This document shows positions 8,479 through 16,354 of a stretch of DNA of 27,949 bases, piece by piece (the stretch's first letter is position 1; each line of letters opens with the position of its first letter). Both the position numbers and the translations under genes were made by a program. The stretch lies in NCBI GenBank assembly GCA_019637645.1, contig JAHBVH010000099.1:1-27949 (forward strand), given 5' to 3'. Origin of the DNA: Caldilineaceae bacterium (lineage in GTDB: Bacteria; Chloroflexota; Anaerolineae; Caldilineales; Caldilineaceae). Under the pieces are notes generated by a model that worked only from the letters and a program-made list of their open reading frames with translations, ran no database searches and was not told the origin of the DNA.

Positions 8479-8946
8479 AGGCTCTGTTCACCTAATGCGA
8501 ATGGGGTGAGAATGGCCGCAACTTTTCCAAAGGCCGCGTGCCAACAAGGGTACGCGGTGGGTAAACATCGAACGAGTGAGTATTTTTACTCAGACAGTAT
8601 TGGGTAATTTTACTTAGTCATCTGAGGAAAATTACCGAGGCTGGGGCTCCATTATATAGGTAATTCTCTTTCTTTGACAAATGGGAAATTCACAAAGTGG
8701 TAGGTCAAACCGCTTGGACAGAGGCTGAGAAAGTTAGGGAGGAATACTCAGCAAAGTCGGGTACTCTTCCTCATGTGCGGGCCGCATAAAGCTGGTATCC
8801 TAGAGTGGTCATAACGAGATAAACTTTGCTGCTTAGATGGACGCGGTTCAACGACCTTCACACCGCCGAACCTACGACTTTTCTTGAGCGCGCATGCCAA
8901 AGAATTTGCGTCTATTCAGACGGACGCAGATAGGAGAAAACAACCT
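8479..8946. other. 468-base divergent intergenic region with repeated elements
   Basis: This gap lies between the metalloprotease start and the start chosen for the first repeat-domain protein. It contains the direct repeat TTACTCAG (8586-8593) and TTACTTAG (8610-8617) with a 24-base period. A perfect 9-base inverted repeat, GGTAATTTT (8603-8611) and AAAATTACC (8628-8636), overlaps it, and a third GGTAATT lies at 8659-8665. A TTGACA occurs at 8674-8679 but has no good -10 at the right distance. A short stem TGCGTC/GACGCA (8907-8928) sits just before the ribosome site AGGAG (8932-8936). No gene is evident. The repeats look like regulator sites, which is inference. Confidence 0.5.
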
Positions 8947-9966
8947 ATGTTAGCGAAATTTTCTAAGTTTTTGCGTGGATTGACCATTGCCGCCTTGCTA
9001 ACCATGGCCGGCGCCGGTGCTGTCTTTGCGCAAACGGCCACTGGCACACCGGGTGATGGCCCTGCCAATGCCTTGATGCCTGCTGCCGGTGTGGTAAGCA
9101 TTGCGCCAGGTCAATGGCAATGGTATGCCTTCCGCTCACAAGCGCCCTTTATCAATGACGATGATGATGAGATGGTGTGGGATGATGCCGTTGTGGATGC
9201 TGCCTTGCGCGTCCAATCGGGTGCAGTTGACTTTGAGGTTTGGTCCGCCGCCGACTTGAACAAGTGGATCGACGGCACCGACTTTGATGCGACCGGCGTG
9301 GGCACTACGAATGAATCCTTGCCGGGTGATCCGCTCTTCTGGGAAGGCTCTTTTGAGGGGAACAACACCTACTATCTGATTGTTAAGAGCCGCAGCACGC
9401 AGGAATCCTTCTATGCGCTGAACATTGCGGGTGATGTGACCTTCCCCACTAGCTTGGTGCTGGGTGGCGAAACCGAACCGGCGGCACAGGCCGTGACTAG
9501 CGAAGAGATGGGCTTGACCGTTGAACCAGCCGCGGAAACGACGAGTGTCGGTGTGGATGCGGCGACCGCAGCCATGCCCGCGCGTGGTTCTGTGGAAATT
9601 CAACCCGGCCAATGGCAATGGTACCGCTTTACAGCGCAGACCCCCCTGGCCGCTGATGACGACGATACGACCACCGAACATGCCACGATTGACGCCGCAC
9701 TGCGTGTCCAGTCTGGTTCGGCTAGCTTTGTCGTCTGGTCCGCCCAGAATTTCAACGACTGGCGTGATGGGGTAGACTTTGATGCAACCGGGGTTGGTAC
9801 AACCAATGAATCCCTGTCCGGTGACCCGCTCTTCTGGCAAGGGACTTTCCAAGGAAACGACAGTTTCTACTTGGTTGTTAAAAATACCGGCACAACGCCT
9901 GCTGTCTACACATTGAATATTACGGGCGATGTGACCTTCCCCGTAGCTGCCTTACCAGCGCAATAA
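8947..9966 (+). CDS. Secreted protein with two copies of an unassigned domain
   Basis: I do not recognise the family. The start at ATG 8947 is preferred because AGGAG lies 10 bases upstream and a clean signal peptide follows (MLAKFSKFLRGLTIAALLTM to AVFAQT); the frame is open back to a TTG at 8884. The protein is 339 residues. Two copies of the same domain lie at about 47-168 and 212-333. They share GQWQWY, an acidic loop (DDDDE at 71-75; DDDD at 237-240), ALRVQSG, VWSAxxxNxW, DFDATGVGTTNESL, GDPLFW and GDVTFP. DNA identity is also high in parts, so the duplication looks recent. Repeated aromatic and acidic motifs suggest a beta-sandwich, perhaps metal-binding; that is inference. A strong terminator follows. 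The next gene carries two diverged copies of the domain. Confidence 0.82.
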   Translation: MLAKFSKFLRGLTIAALLTMAGAGAVFAQTATGTPGDGPANALMPAAGVVSIAPGQWQWYAFRSQAPFINDDDDEMVWDDAVVDAALRVQSGAVDFEVWSAADLNKWIDGTDFDATGVGTTNESLPGDPLFWEGSFEGNNTYYLIVKSRSTQESFYALNIAGDVTFPTSLVLGGETEPAAQAVTSEEMGLTVEPAAETTSVGVDAATAAMPARGSVEIQPGQWQWYRFTAQTPLAADDDDTTTEHATIDAALRVQSGSASFVVWSAQNFNDWRDGVDFDATGVGTTNESLSGDPLFWQGTFQGNDSFYLVVKNTGTTPAVYTLNITGDVTFPVAALPAQ

Positions 9967-10007
9967 GCAATGTAAGATAACAGGGTCTTTCTAATGATAT
10001 GGTAATG

Positions 10008-10039
10008 ACGACATCGGCAGAATATTCTGCCGATGTCGT
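10008..10039 (+). terminator. Rho-independent terminator
   Basis: A perfect 32-base palindrome (arms 10008-10023 and 10024-10039, centred on AATATT) is followed by TGTTTT. It lies 42 bases after the stop of the first repeat-domain gene, so the second gene is probably transcribed mostly on its own. Confidence 0.85.
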
Positions 10040-10069
10040 TGTTTTAGCGAACAAACGATCTGCTAGCTT

Positions 10070-11122
10070 ATGAACAAGCAAAGGTCCGACTTACGAATAA
10101 AGCGCTATTATCGTGTATTGGAGCGGTGTCCGCGCTGGGCCAAGGGGCAAAGGTGGGGCAGGTTGCTTGTCCTGCTGGTCGGCTTGTTATGGAGCGCCCA
10201 ACAGCCAGTTTGGGCCACGCCGCGTTGGCTACCCTCCACCCCAGCGTTGGTGAATACCTGCACAGAGCCTCTTCTCCAGCCATTACAACCGTCAGAGGAG
10301 ATGTGGGTTGCCCTGGCCGACGGTGAACGGCAGTGGTATACCTTTCGCTATGAAGGCGACGATCTACCCATTACCATCCGGATGACCGTTTTGCCAGCCC
10401 ACAGTGCCGATTTTAAAGTCTTGACTCCAGCACAATTCCAGCGCTGGACCCAAGGTGAACCCTTAGAAGCTGTTGGCGCAGGGACGGAACCGGCACAGTT
10501 CTATCAAGATCTCTACTGGAGCGGCAGCTTTGTTCAATCGGGCATCTATTACGTTTTGGTCGAGAGCAATGGTCACGGTCTCAGTACCTATCAGTTGACC
10601 CTGCGCGGTGAACAGATCGTCTTCCCCTTGCCGCGTTTCCCCATCATTGGGCAGGCCGAGAGCTGTACCACCGAGCCGTTAGCTGCCACACTGCTACCGC
10701 CAAGCCCACTCCCCACGCCCGCACCGGCGGCATCCATTTCCAGCCCAGAGAGCCCGCTCCCGCCGATTGGCAAGCCGATGACGATTGCTGCCGGTGAGTT
10801 GCACTGGTATGCCTTTCGTGATGAGGGGGATGAATCGACCATCCAAATTCGGGCCGACGCTACTCCCGATCTCTGTTTAACCTTTCAAGTGTGGACGCCA
10901 ACCGAGTTACACCAGTGGCAACAAGGAATGGAAGTACGGCCTGTGGGGCAAGGGACGGCCAATGCAACGCTCAAAGCCGATCTCTTTTGGACGGGGAGCT
11001 TTGTCAAATCGGGCACCTATTATGTCGTGGTGCGCAGGAACCCCGCCCACGCTGGCCCCTGTACCTATACCTTAACCGTCACCGGAAATGATGTTTCCTT
11101 TGTCCTGCCACCTACCCCCTAA
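10070..11122 (+). CDS. Secreted protein with two diverged copies of the same unassigned domain
   Basis: A 350-residue protein. A signal peptide or anchor lies at about 28-49 (RWGRLLVLLVGLLWSAQQ, then VWAT), preceded by a basic stretch. Copy 1 is about 76-188 and copy 2 about 236-347, joined by a Pro-rich linker (about 209-234) with PSPLPTPAPAA. Each copy keeps the signature of the preceding gene's domains: xWYxFR, FxVxTPxxxxxW, VGxGT, DLYW or DLFW followed by GSF, YYVxV, and a final G-x-x-x-F strand. The acidic loop is reduced to EGDD and DEGDE. The two genes are diverged paralogues 103 bases apart. No ribosome site is obvious before ATG 10070. The function is unknown; a cell-surface or secreted binding role is a guess. 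Confidence 0.8.
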   Translation: MNKQRSDLRIKRYYRVLERCPRWAKGQRWGRLLVLLVGLLWSAQQPVWATPRWLPSTPALVNTCTEPLLQPLQPSEEMWVALADGERQWYTFRYEGDDLPITIRMTVLPAHSADFKVLTPAQFQRWTQGEPLEAVGAGTEPAQFYQDLYWSGSFVQSGIYYVLVESNGHGLSTYQLTLRGEQIVFPLPRFPIIGQAESCTTEPLAATLLPPSPLPTPAPAASISSPESPLPPIGKPMTIAAGELHWYAFRDEGDESTIQIRADATPDLCLTFQVWTPTELHQWQQGMEVRPVGQGTANATLKADLFWTGSFVKSGTYYVVVRRNPAHAGPCTYTLTVTGNDVSFVLPPTP

Positions 11123-11135
11123 GGCTTGCGCCTGA

Positions 11136-11168
11136 AGAGCTGTCAGGTTTAACAAACCTGACAGCTCT
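11136..11168. terminator. Perfect hairpin between convergent genes
   Basis: Arms 11136-11150 and 11154-11168 are perfect 15-base complements (AGAGCTGTCAGGTTT) around a 3-base AAC loop. There is no T-run. It sits between the second repeat-domain gene and the end of the sugar-acid operon, so it can act for both strands. Its core GTCAGGTTT is shared with other hairpins in the window. Confidence 0.75.
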
Positions 11169-11193
11169 AGCATCATTGAACTTTCAAAATATC

Positions 11194-11994
11194 TTAGGCT
11201 TTGCGATAGTCGTCGGGATTGTAGAGATCCGCGCTGCCGGTGGGCTGCCAACCGAGAACCTCTTTGGCATGGCTCGTATCGCGCCAGCGATATTTGTTCT
11301 CCGAGATAGCATCGAAAATATCAAATTTCAGCGTCATTGGCGCGGAAAGACATTTATCAATCATCTGGGCACAATCTTCTTGGGCCAGAAAGCCAGGAAA
11401 GTGGCGGAGCAGCTTGGGCTTGTTGGTGTCTAACACCGCGCCCAGCCGAATACAGATTACCGAGATGCCATAATAATCGGCAAACCAGCGCCCAATGGCT
11501 TCGCCAAAGAGCTTGCCAATCGAATAGGGCGCGTCGGGCCGGGGTGGGTCGGTATGGGTCAGCAGGGGCCAACTTCCGCCCACCTCGGTATATTTACCGG
11601 CAGCTAACCGACCATAGGGGAGGCTATCATCAAACTCATAGCCGCACATGGTGCCGCCGGTGCTGCCAAAGACAATCCGCTTCACGCCGGCCAGCCGCGC
11701 CGCCTCAAAAACATTGACCGTGCCAGCCATGGTCGTGGAGAGGATCTTGTTCCAATTGTAGAGATCTTTGGTCTCGGCGGAAAGATGCAACACCATATCG
11801 ATCCCTTGAAACGCGGGCTTGATGGCTTCGGCATCATTGATATCCGCTTGGGTACAGGGGATTCCTTCCACCGGGCTGCGATTCAGCGCGCTAAATTCAT
11901 ACTTGTCGCCCAAGTTGCGGATGGTCAGCCCACCGATCAGACCACTGGCACCTGTGATTAAAACTTTGGGCTTTGCGCCCGTTTCTGTGGTCAT
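11194..11994 (-). CDS. NAD-dependent epimerase/dehydratase-type SDR, uronate dehydrogenase-like
   Basis: A 266-residue extended short-chain dehydrogenase. The NAD motif is GASGLIG (15-21), the active-site Ser/Thr lies in GSTGG (110-114), and Tyr157/Lys161 form PYSIGK. The short length, the RPDAPYSIGKLFGE stretch and the C-terminal SENKYRWRDTSHAKEVLGW block resemble bacterial uronate dehydrogenases, which oxidise galacturonate or glucuronate to aldarolactones. I infer that reaction from recall of the family, not from a search. ATG 11994 is chosen: the frame is open to 12123, but that would enter the preceding gene, while the Rossmann strand starts right after 11994. It is the last gene of the sugar-acid operon, 55 bases after the enolase-superfamily gene. 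A general NAD-dependent sugar epimerase is the alternative. Confidence 0.82.
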   Translation of the reverse strand: MTTETGAKPKVLITGASGLIGGLTIRNLGDKYEFSALNRSPVEGIPCTQADINDAEAIKPAFQGIDMVLHLSAETKDLYNWNKILSTTMAGTVNVFEAARLAGVKRIVFGSTGGTMCGYEFDDSLPYGRLAAGKYTEVGGSWPLLTHTDPPRPDAPYSIGKLFGEAIGRWFADYYGISVICIRLGAVLDTNKPKLLRHFPGFLAQEDCAQMIDKCLSAPMTLKFDIFDAISENKYRWRDTSHAKEVLGWQPTGSADLYNPDDYRKA

Positions 11995-12049
11995 GCTCGC
12001 CTGCTTTCGTTGTGTGTTTGGGTTTGGTAAAAACGAAAAGTTCGTTGCA

Positions 12050-13165
12050 CTAGCCAATGCGATACTGCGTAATGACCTCTTCGACAATCTCAATGCCGAG
12101 GCCGGGGCCGGTTGGGACAGCAACCATGCCCGCTGTGACCTGCGCGGGGGTCGTCACCAACCGATCACGGAAGGGATTTTCATAGGTATCCAACTCCAAC
12201 ATGGGGATTTCCGTGGTGCGCGCCCAGGAAGCGTCGGGGAGGAGGGATAAGAATTGCAAGGTTGCCGCGACAACCACGGCGCCGCCCCAACAGTGGGGCA
12301 TGGTTGGCACCCCCCAAAGGCGGCCCATTTCGGCAATAAATAGACACTCGGCAAAGCCGCCACAGAGGCTGACATCGGGTTGGATAATATCCATGGCATG
12401 GCGCGACAATACCTCTTTAAAGGCCCCCCGACTCCCGAGCGCCTCACCAGCGGCAATCGCAATGTCGAGCTTATCGGCTAGGATCTCATAGGCCGCGTAG
12501 TCGGGCTGCGGGAGGGGCTCTTCAAACCAATAGAAATCAAGTTCTTCCAAGGCGCGGCCCATCTTGATCGCTTTGGCAAGCGAGTAGGCCCCGTTGCCAT
12601 CGGCCATGAGCAGAATATCCGGCCCGACGGCCTCGCGTACTGCGGTGGCGGCGGCCACGTCGCGCGGGAGGGGCTGCCCACCGACGCGCATTTTGAGCGC
12701 CCGAAAGCCCCGCTCCACCAATGCCGCGGCTTCGGCGGGATATTGTTCCTCGGCGGCCACTCCCTCGGTATAGTTCATGGCCGAGCCATAGACGGGCACC
12801 TGATCGCGCAGCCGTCCGCCATATAATTCGGCCACCGATAGATTGAGGGCCTTGCCGCGCAGATCATGCAGGGCAAGGTCAAGCGCGGCCACGGCCAAGG
12901 GATTGCCAAAGTTGGCTCCCCAAAGCTGACGCCAAAGGCGACGATGTTCGAGGGGGTTTTGCCCGAGTAAAGTTGGACCTAGTTGCTGTTGGATCACGGC
13001 TTGCGCCGCGCCGATGGGGGCCGTCTCGCCCCAGCCCACCAAGCCCTCATCGGTGCTGATCTTGACGAGCAAGGTGGTGCGGTAGGGATAGAGCATGGTG
13101 GAAGGGCCAATGGCGCGCCCTAACTCATATTGGAGTAGATAGGTTTCGACGCCGGTGATTTTCAT
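12050..13165 (-). CDS. Mandelate racemase/muconate lactonizing family enzyme
   Basis: A 371-residue member of the enolase superfamily, whose enzymes abstract a proton alpha to a carboxylate using Mg2+. Visible residues are Lys158-x-Arg160 (LKMRVG) on the second barrel strand, and metal ligands Asp189 (MADGNGAY), a Glu of FEEP (215-216) and Glu241 (AAGEALGSR). Asp264 (PDVSLCGG) and His291 (PHCWGG) form the His-Asp dyad of the mandelate-racemase subgroup. That subgroup includes sugar-acid dehydratases. The gene ends 3 bases before the next one upstream begins, inside an ABC sugar importer operon and beside a uronate dehydrogenase-like SDR, so a sugar-acid dehydratase or cycloisomerase is the best reading. 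KxR instead of KxK leaves the exact substrate open. Confidence 0.87.
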   Translation of the reverse strand: MKITGVETYLLQYELGRAIGPSTMLYPYRTTLLVKISTDEGLVGWGETAPIGAAQAVIQQQLGPTLLGQNPLEHRRLWRQLWGANFGNPLAVAALDLALHDLRGKALNLSVAELYGGRLRDQVPVYGSAMNYTEGVAAEEQYPAEAAALVERGFRALKMRVGGQPLPRDVAAATAVREAVGPDILLMADGNGAYSLAKAIKMGRALEELDFYWFEEPLPQPDYAAYEILADKLDIAIAAGEALGSRGAFKEVLSRHAMDIIQPDVSLCGGFAECLFIAEMGRLWGVPTMPHCWGGAVVVAATLQFLSLLPDASWARTTEIPMLELDTYENPFRDRLVTTPAQVTAGMVAVPTGPGLGIEIVEEVITQYRIG

Positions 13166-13168
13166 GGG

Positions 13169-14278
13169 TTATACCTCAAGCCGTAGCTCTGTTTTGGCGT
13201 GAAAGAAGTGAAGTTTTTCTCGGGGCAGTTGTAAGACCACCGTCTCGCCAACACGCAGCCGCCGATCCGGTTCGACGCGGGCAGTCAGGCTTAGGCCGTT
13301 GGTGGTCACCTCGACAAAAGTGTCTGACCCTAGGGGCTCCAGTAGCGCGATCTGGCCGACAAAGCTGTCGGTTGTCGGTGCGGTTGTCGGTGCGGTCGTC
13401 GTTTGTTGCAGCCGCACATCTTCGGCGCGGATTCCTAGTAGCACGGCTTCCTCTTTGGGCAGCGTCGGGCTACCGGCTGGCTGGGGCCACTGTAATTGGA
13501 GTCCCTCTGCCCGAAACGTGAGGCCCGTGGTCGTGCTCTGCAAGGTGCCGGGCAAGATGCCCATGCGTGGCTTGCCGATAAAGGTTGCGACGTAATAGTG
13601 GCGGGGGCGGCGGTAGATCTCCTCGGCGGGGCCATATTGGACAACCTCGCCATCGCGCATAACCGCAATGTAATCCGAGAGGATCATCGCCTCTTCCTGG
13701 TCGTGGGTGACAAAGATGGAGGTTGTCTTCAGTTGTTGGTGGAGCTTTTTGATCTCGATGCGCATCCGTGTGCGCAGGGCGGCATCGAGGTTGGAAAGGG
13801 GCTCATCAAAGAGGAAGACCTTGGGCTCTTTGACCATGGCGCGCCCCAACGCCACCCGCTGTTGCTGACCACCAGAAAGTTGGGCAATCCGCCGTTCCAG
13901 CAGATGTTCGAGTTCTAGCACGCGGGCTACCCGCCGCACCCGTTCGTCAATTTCAGCTTTGGGGCGCTTGAGCAATTTCAGCGCAAAGGCCATATTGCCA
14001 TAGACATTCATGTGGGGATAGAGGGCATAGTTCTGAAAGACCATGGCCATCCCCCGCTCATGCGGAGCCCAATCGGTGATCCGTTGTCCGTCTAGCAGAA
14101 TTTCGCCGCGCGTCACTTTTTCTAAGCCAGCAATGAGGTTCAGCGTCGTTGTCTTGCCACAGCCAGAAGGCCCCAGCAAGGTGACAAACGCGTGGTCAGG
14201 AATATCTAGAGAGACTTCTTTCACGGCTTGCACCGGCCCAAAGGATTTGGCCAGCCCGCGCAGCTCGACTCGACTCAT
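13169..14278 (-). CDS. Sugar ABC transporter ATP-binding protein (UgpC/MalK type)
   Basis: A 369-residue ATPase of the CUT1 importer class. Walker A is GPSGCGKTT (36-44), Q-loop Gln82, signature LSGGQQQR (134-141), Walker B VFLFDE with Glu159, and the switch His192 in VTHDQEEA. Residues after about 235 form the regulatory beta-barrel (TOBE/OB) domain typical of MalK and UgpC, ending with a ...VLQLPREKLHFF pattern. It lies 181 bases after the second permease gene and 3 bases before the enolase-superfamily gene. It should energise the two permeases upstream. In this class one ATPase can serve several sugar importers, so it may also support other binding proteins, including the orphan at 2697-4133. 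Confidence 0.95.
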   Translation of the reverse strand: MSRVELRGLAKSFGPVQAVKEVSLDIPDHAFVTLLGPSGCGKTTTLNLIAGLEKVTRGEILLDGQRITDWAPHERGMAMVFQNYALYPHMNVYGNMAFALKLLKRPKAEIDERVRRVARVLELEHLLERRIAQLSGGQQQRVALGRAMVKEPKVFLFDEPLSNLDAALRTRMRIEIKKLHQQLKTTSIFVTHDQEEAMILSDYIAVMRDGEVVQYGPAEEIYRRPRHYYVATFIGKPRMGILPGTLQSTTTGLTFRAEGLQLQWPQPAGSPTLPKEEAVLLGIRAEDVRLQQTTTAPTTAPTTDSFVGQIALLEPLGSDTFVEVTTNGLSLTARVEPDRRLRVGETVVLQLPREKLHFFHAKTELRLEV

Positions 14279-14334
14279 GCAGCAATCCCCTCTCTATTAA
14301 AATAACGCATGCTACGCAGGGATAAATCCCGCTC

Positions 14335-14396
14335 CTCACAACAAGAGCCGCCGCCGCCGCCCGTTTGTAGCCGCTGAGGCGGCTTCTCGTTGTGAG
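14335..14396 (-). repeat. Imperfect hairpin inside the sugar-acid operon
   Basis: CTCACAACAAGAGCCGCC (14335-14352) pairs with 14378-14396 with one bulge and one mismatch. It lies in the 181-base gap between the second permease and the ATPase. It lacks a T-run, so RNA stability or partial attenuation is likelier than full termination. Confidence 0.5.
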
Positions 14397-14459
14397 CCTG
14401 CAGTTTCAACTGCTGCGTAACATGAAAAAATTCGAGCCCATCGTTGGCACCGATGAACC

Positions 14460-15296
14460 TTAAAATTTAATCCCCTCGACCAGCCCACGAATAATATAGC
14501 GGTTGAGGATAAAGACGAGCAGCACCGGTGGGATCATGGTCAACATACCCGCCGCGGCTACCAGCGAATTGTCGGAATGAAAGGTCGTGCTGACGAGCGA
14601 GGAGAGACGCACCGTCACGGGCACGGCAAAGTTGGTGGAAAGGATCAGGCCAAAGAGAAATTCATTCCACGCGCCGATAAATGCAAAGATCGCCGTTGCC
14701 ACAATTCCTGGCGCGGTGACGGGGATCAGCACGCGGAAGAGTGCGCCGAGCCGCGAACAGCCATCCATACGTGCCGCGGCTTCGAGGGCGTAGGGCACCT
14801 GCTCAAAGAAGTTTTTTAACATCCAGATGACGTAGGGCAGGAGAAAGGTCGTATAGACAATAATGAGCCCCAAGTGTTTATCGAGCAGCCGAAAGTTGCG
14901 CAGCAGCAAAAACATGGGAATGACCAAGATCATCGCGGGTACCATGCGCGTGACAATACTCAGCAGGAGAAAGAGGTTTTTGTGTGGCACATTTAAGCGG
15001 GCCAGCGGATAGGCGGCCAGCGCGCCAAAGACCAGGCAAAAGACCATCGTGACAAAGGCGACGATGGTGCTGGTGCGCAGCGCGTTGAGAAAATCGGTCT
15101 CCCCCAACATCGCTGTATACCAGCGTAGGCTAACATCTTCCAACTGCAACTGGGGTGGGACAGCGACATAGTTGATCTCTGGCTGTACGCTCATCACCGC
15201 GATCCAACTCACGGGGCCTAAGGTCCAGATCAGAAAAAAGAGGACAGCGAGATAGAGCAAAGCTGGGCGAAACCAGGCAGCGATTTGTCGTGGCAT
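14460..15296 (-). CDS. Carbohydrate ABC transporter permease (MalG type)
   Basis: A 278-residue inner-membrane permease with six predicted membrane segments. The first is about 11-35. The cytoplasmic EAA loop, which docks on the ATPase, begins at Glu172 (EAAARMDGCSRLGALFRVL). The C-terminal end VEGIKF is characteristic of MalG-type subunits. The short form without a periplasmic insertion is usual for CUT1 importers. It begins 4 bases after the other permease gene, so the two are cotranslated. Together they form the channel for the substrate delivered by the Tat lipoprotein of this operon. Confidence 0.94.
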   Translation of the reverse strand: MPRQIAAWFRPALLYLAVLFFLIWTLGPVSWIAVMSVQPEINYVAVPPQLQLEDVSLRWYTAMLGETDFLNALRTSTIVAFVTMVFCLVFGALAAYPLARLNVPHKNLFLLLSIVTRMVPAMILVIPMFLLLRNFRLLDKHLGLIIVYTTFLLPYVIWMLKNFFEQVPYALEAAARMDGCSRLGALFRVLIPVTAPGIVATAIFAFIGAWNEFLFGLILSTNFAVPVTVRLSSLVSTTFHSDNSLVAAAGMLTMIPPVLLVFILNRYIIRGLVEGIKF

Positions 15297-15300
15297 AGGT

Positions 15301-16245
15301 TTAGGCTTTTCGTTGACGGGCTTGCAGCGTGAAAAACGAGAGGCTACCTAACCCAATGATTAACAGCGCCAATAAGACGGCTAGGGCGGAAGCTCTGCCG
15401 ATGCTCAAGCGCTCAAAGGCATTGAGAAAGACCAAGAAGCTCAATACCACTGTCCCCTGACCAGGACCACCACGCGTGAGCGTAAAGATCAGGTCGAAGG
15501 TTTGGAGGGAGACAATGATCTGTAACACCACTGCAAAGATTAGAATGTTGCGCAGGTGGGGCAACGTGACAAAGCGAAAGCGCGCCCAAAGCCCCGCACC
15601 ATCCATCCTCGCCGCGCGAAAGAGGGATTCGGGGATACTTTGTAAGGCGGCGAGGATGATCAGTGTTAGGAAAGGAATGCTCTTCCAAGCGGTGGCCAGG
15701 GCCGCAATGATGAGCGCCAGCAGCGGTTTGTCGAGCCAGACCGTATAGTGTTGAATCAAGCCGAGTTGGTAGAGCAGCGCATTGGCCAGCCCGTAATTGC
15801 TTTGAAAAATGTAGCGCCAGAGCACGCCCCCCACCACAGGTGCCACGGCCCAGGGCAACATCACCAAGACGCGAACCGGTCCTCGCCCACGGAATTGCTC
15901 GTTGAGCAAGAGGGCCATGAGCAGCGCTAACAAAACACTGATGACGATGGTCAGCGCGGCAAAGAAGAAGGTGCGACCAACCGACTCGCGCACGGCGCGT
16001 TCCGTGATCACATCTACATAGTTATCGAAGCCGGTCCACGACCGTTCGGGGGAGATCGTTAACTCGATCTGTTGGAAGCTCATGGTCACGGCGTAGCCAA
16101 TCGGGATGATCAGAAAGATCAACAAGATGAGCAAGGTGGGCGAGAGCAACAAGAGGCCAAACCGAACTTCGTCTAGCCGGTGGAAGCGCTGCCAAAAGGT
16201 TGTTCGCTCGGGTGGCGTGAGCGTCGGTGAAAGTGATTGTTCCAT
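15301..16245 (-). CDS. Sugar ABC transporter permease (MalF/UgpA type)
   Basis: A 314-residue permease. A cytoplasmic N-terminus of ~28 residues precedes the first membrane segment (about 30-54, LLLLSPTLLILLIFLIIPIG). Five more follow. The EAA loop reads SLFRAARMDGAGLWARFRFV (208-227). It is the partner of the MalG-type subunit encoded 4 bases downstream. The gap to the binding-protein gene upstream is 109 bases and contains a 22-base perfect hairpin, which could lower permease expression relative to the binding protein. Confidence 0.94.
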   Translation of the reverse strand: MEQSLSPTLTPPERTTFWQRFHRLDEVRFGLLLLSPTLLILLIFLIIPIGYAVTMSFQQIELTISPERSWTGFDNYVDVITERAVRESVGRTFFFAALTIVISVLLALLMALLLNEQFRGRGPVRVLVMLPWAVAPVVGGVLWRYIFQSNYGLANALLYQLGLIQHYTVWLDKPLLALIIAALATAWKSIPFLTLIILAALQSIPESLFRAARMDGAGLWARFRFVTLPHLRNILIFAVVLQIIVSLQTFDLIFTLTRGGPGQGTVVLSFLVFLNAFERLSIGRASALAVLLALLIIGLGSLSFFTLQARQRKA

Positions 16246-16285
16246 GAATCGCGTTGAAGATCAGGTGTTTTGGAAGATTTGGGCA

Positions 16286-16340
16286 AAGGGGGAATGAGGC
16301 GGTAGTTGAGCTTGTCGAAACTACCGCCTCATTCCCCCTT
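16286..16340 (-). repeat. Perfect 22-base hairpin between binding-protein and permease genes
   Basis: Arms 16286-16307 and 16319-16340 are exact complements around an 11-base loop, GAGCTTGTCGA. It sits 15 bases after the binding-protein stop, inside the operon and with no T-run in the direction of transcription beyond the loop. Loop and inner arms (GTTGAGCTTGTCGAAAC) resemble REP-like elements seen in many GC-rich genomes. It is likely an RNA stabiliser or attenuator that raises the binding-protein share. Confidence 0.7.
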
Positions 16341-16354
16341 CATCACAGTTGGGT

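Noticed and set aside
8674..8702. TTGACA as a promoter for the first repeat-domain gene
   Set aside because: The bases 16-18 positions downstream do not resemble a -10 box, so the hexamer alone is not enough.
9136..9852. A 238-codon open frame antisense to the first repeat-domain gene
   Set aside because: It mirrors the duplicated plus-strand domains, has no ribosome site, and the plus-strand protein has a signal peptide and clear domain repeats.
11995..12123. N-terminal extension of the SDR to 12123
   Set aside because: It would overlap the end of the enolase-superfamily gene, adds a low-quality basic segment, and the NAD-binding strand begins right after ATG 11994.
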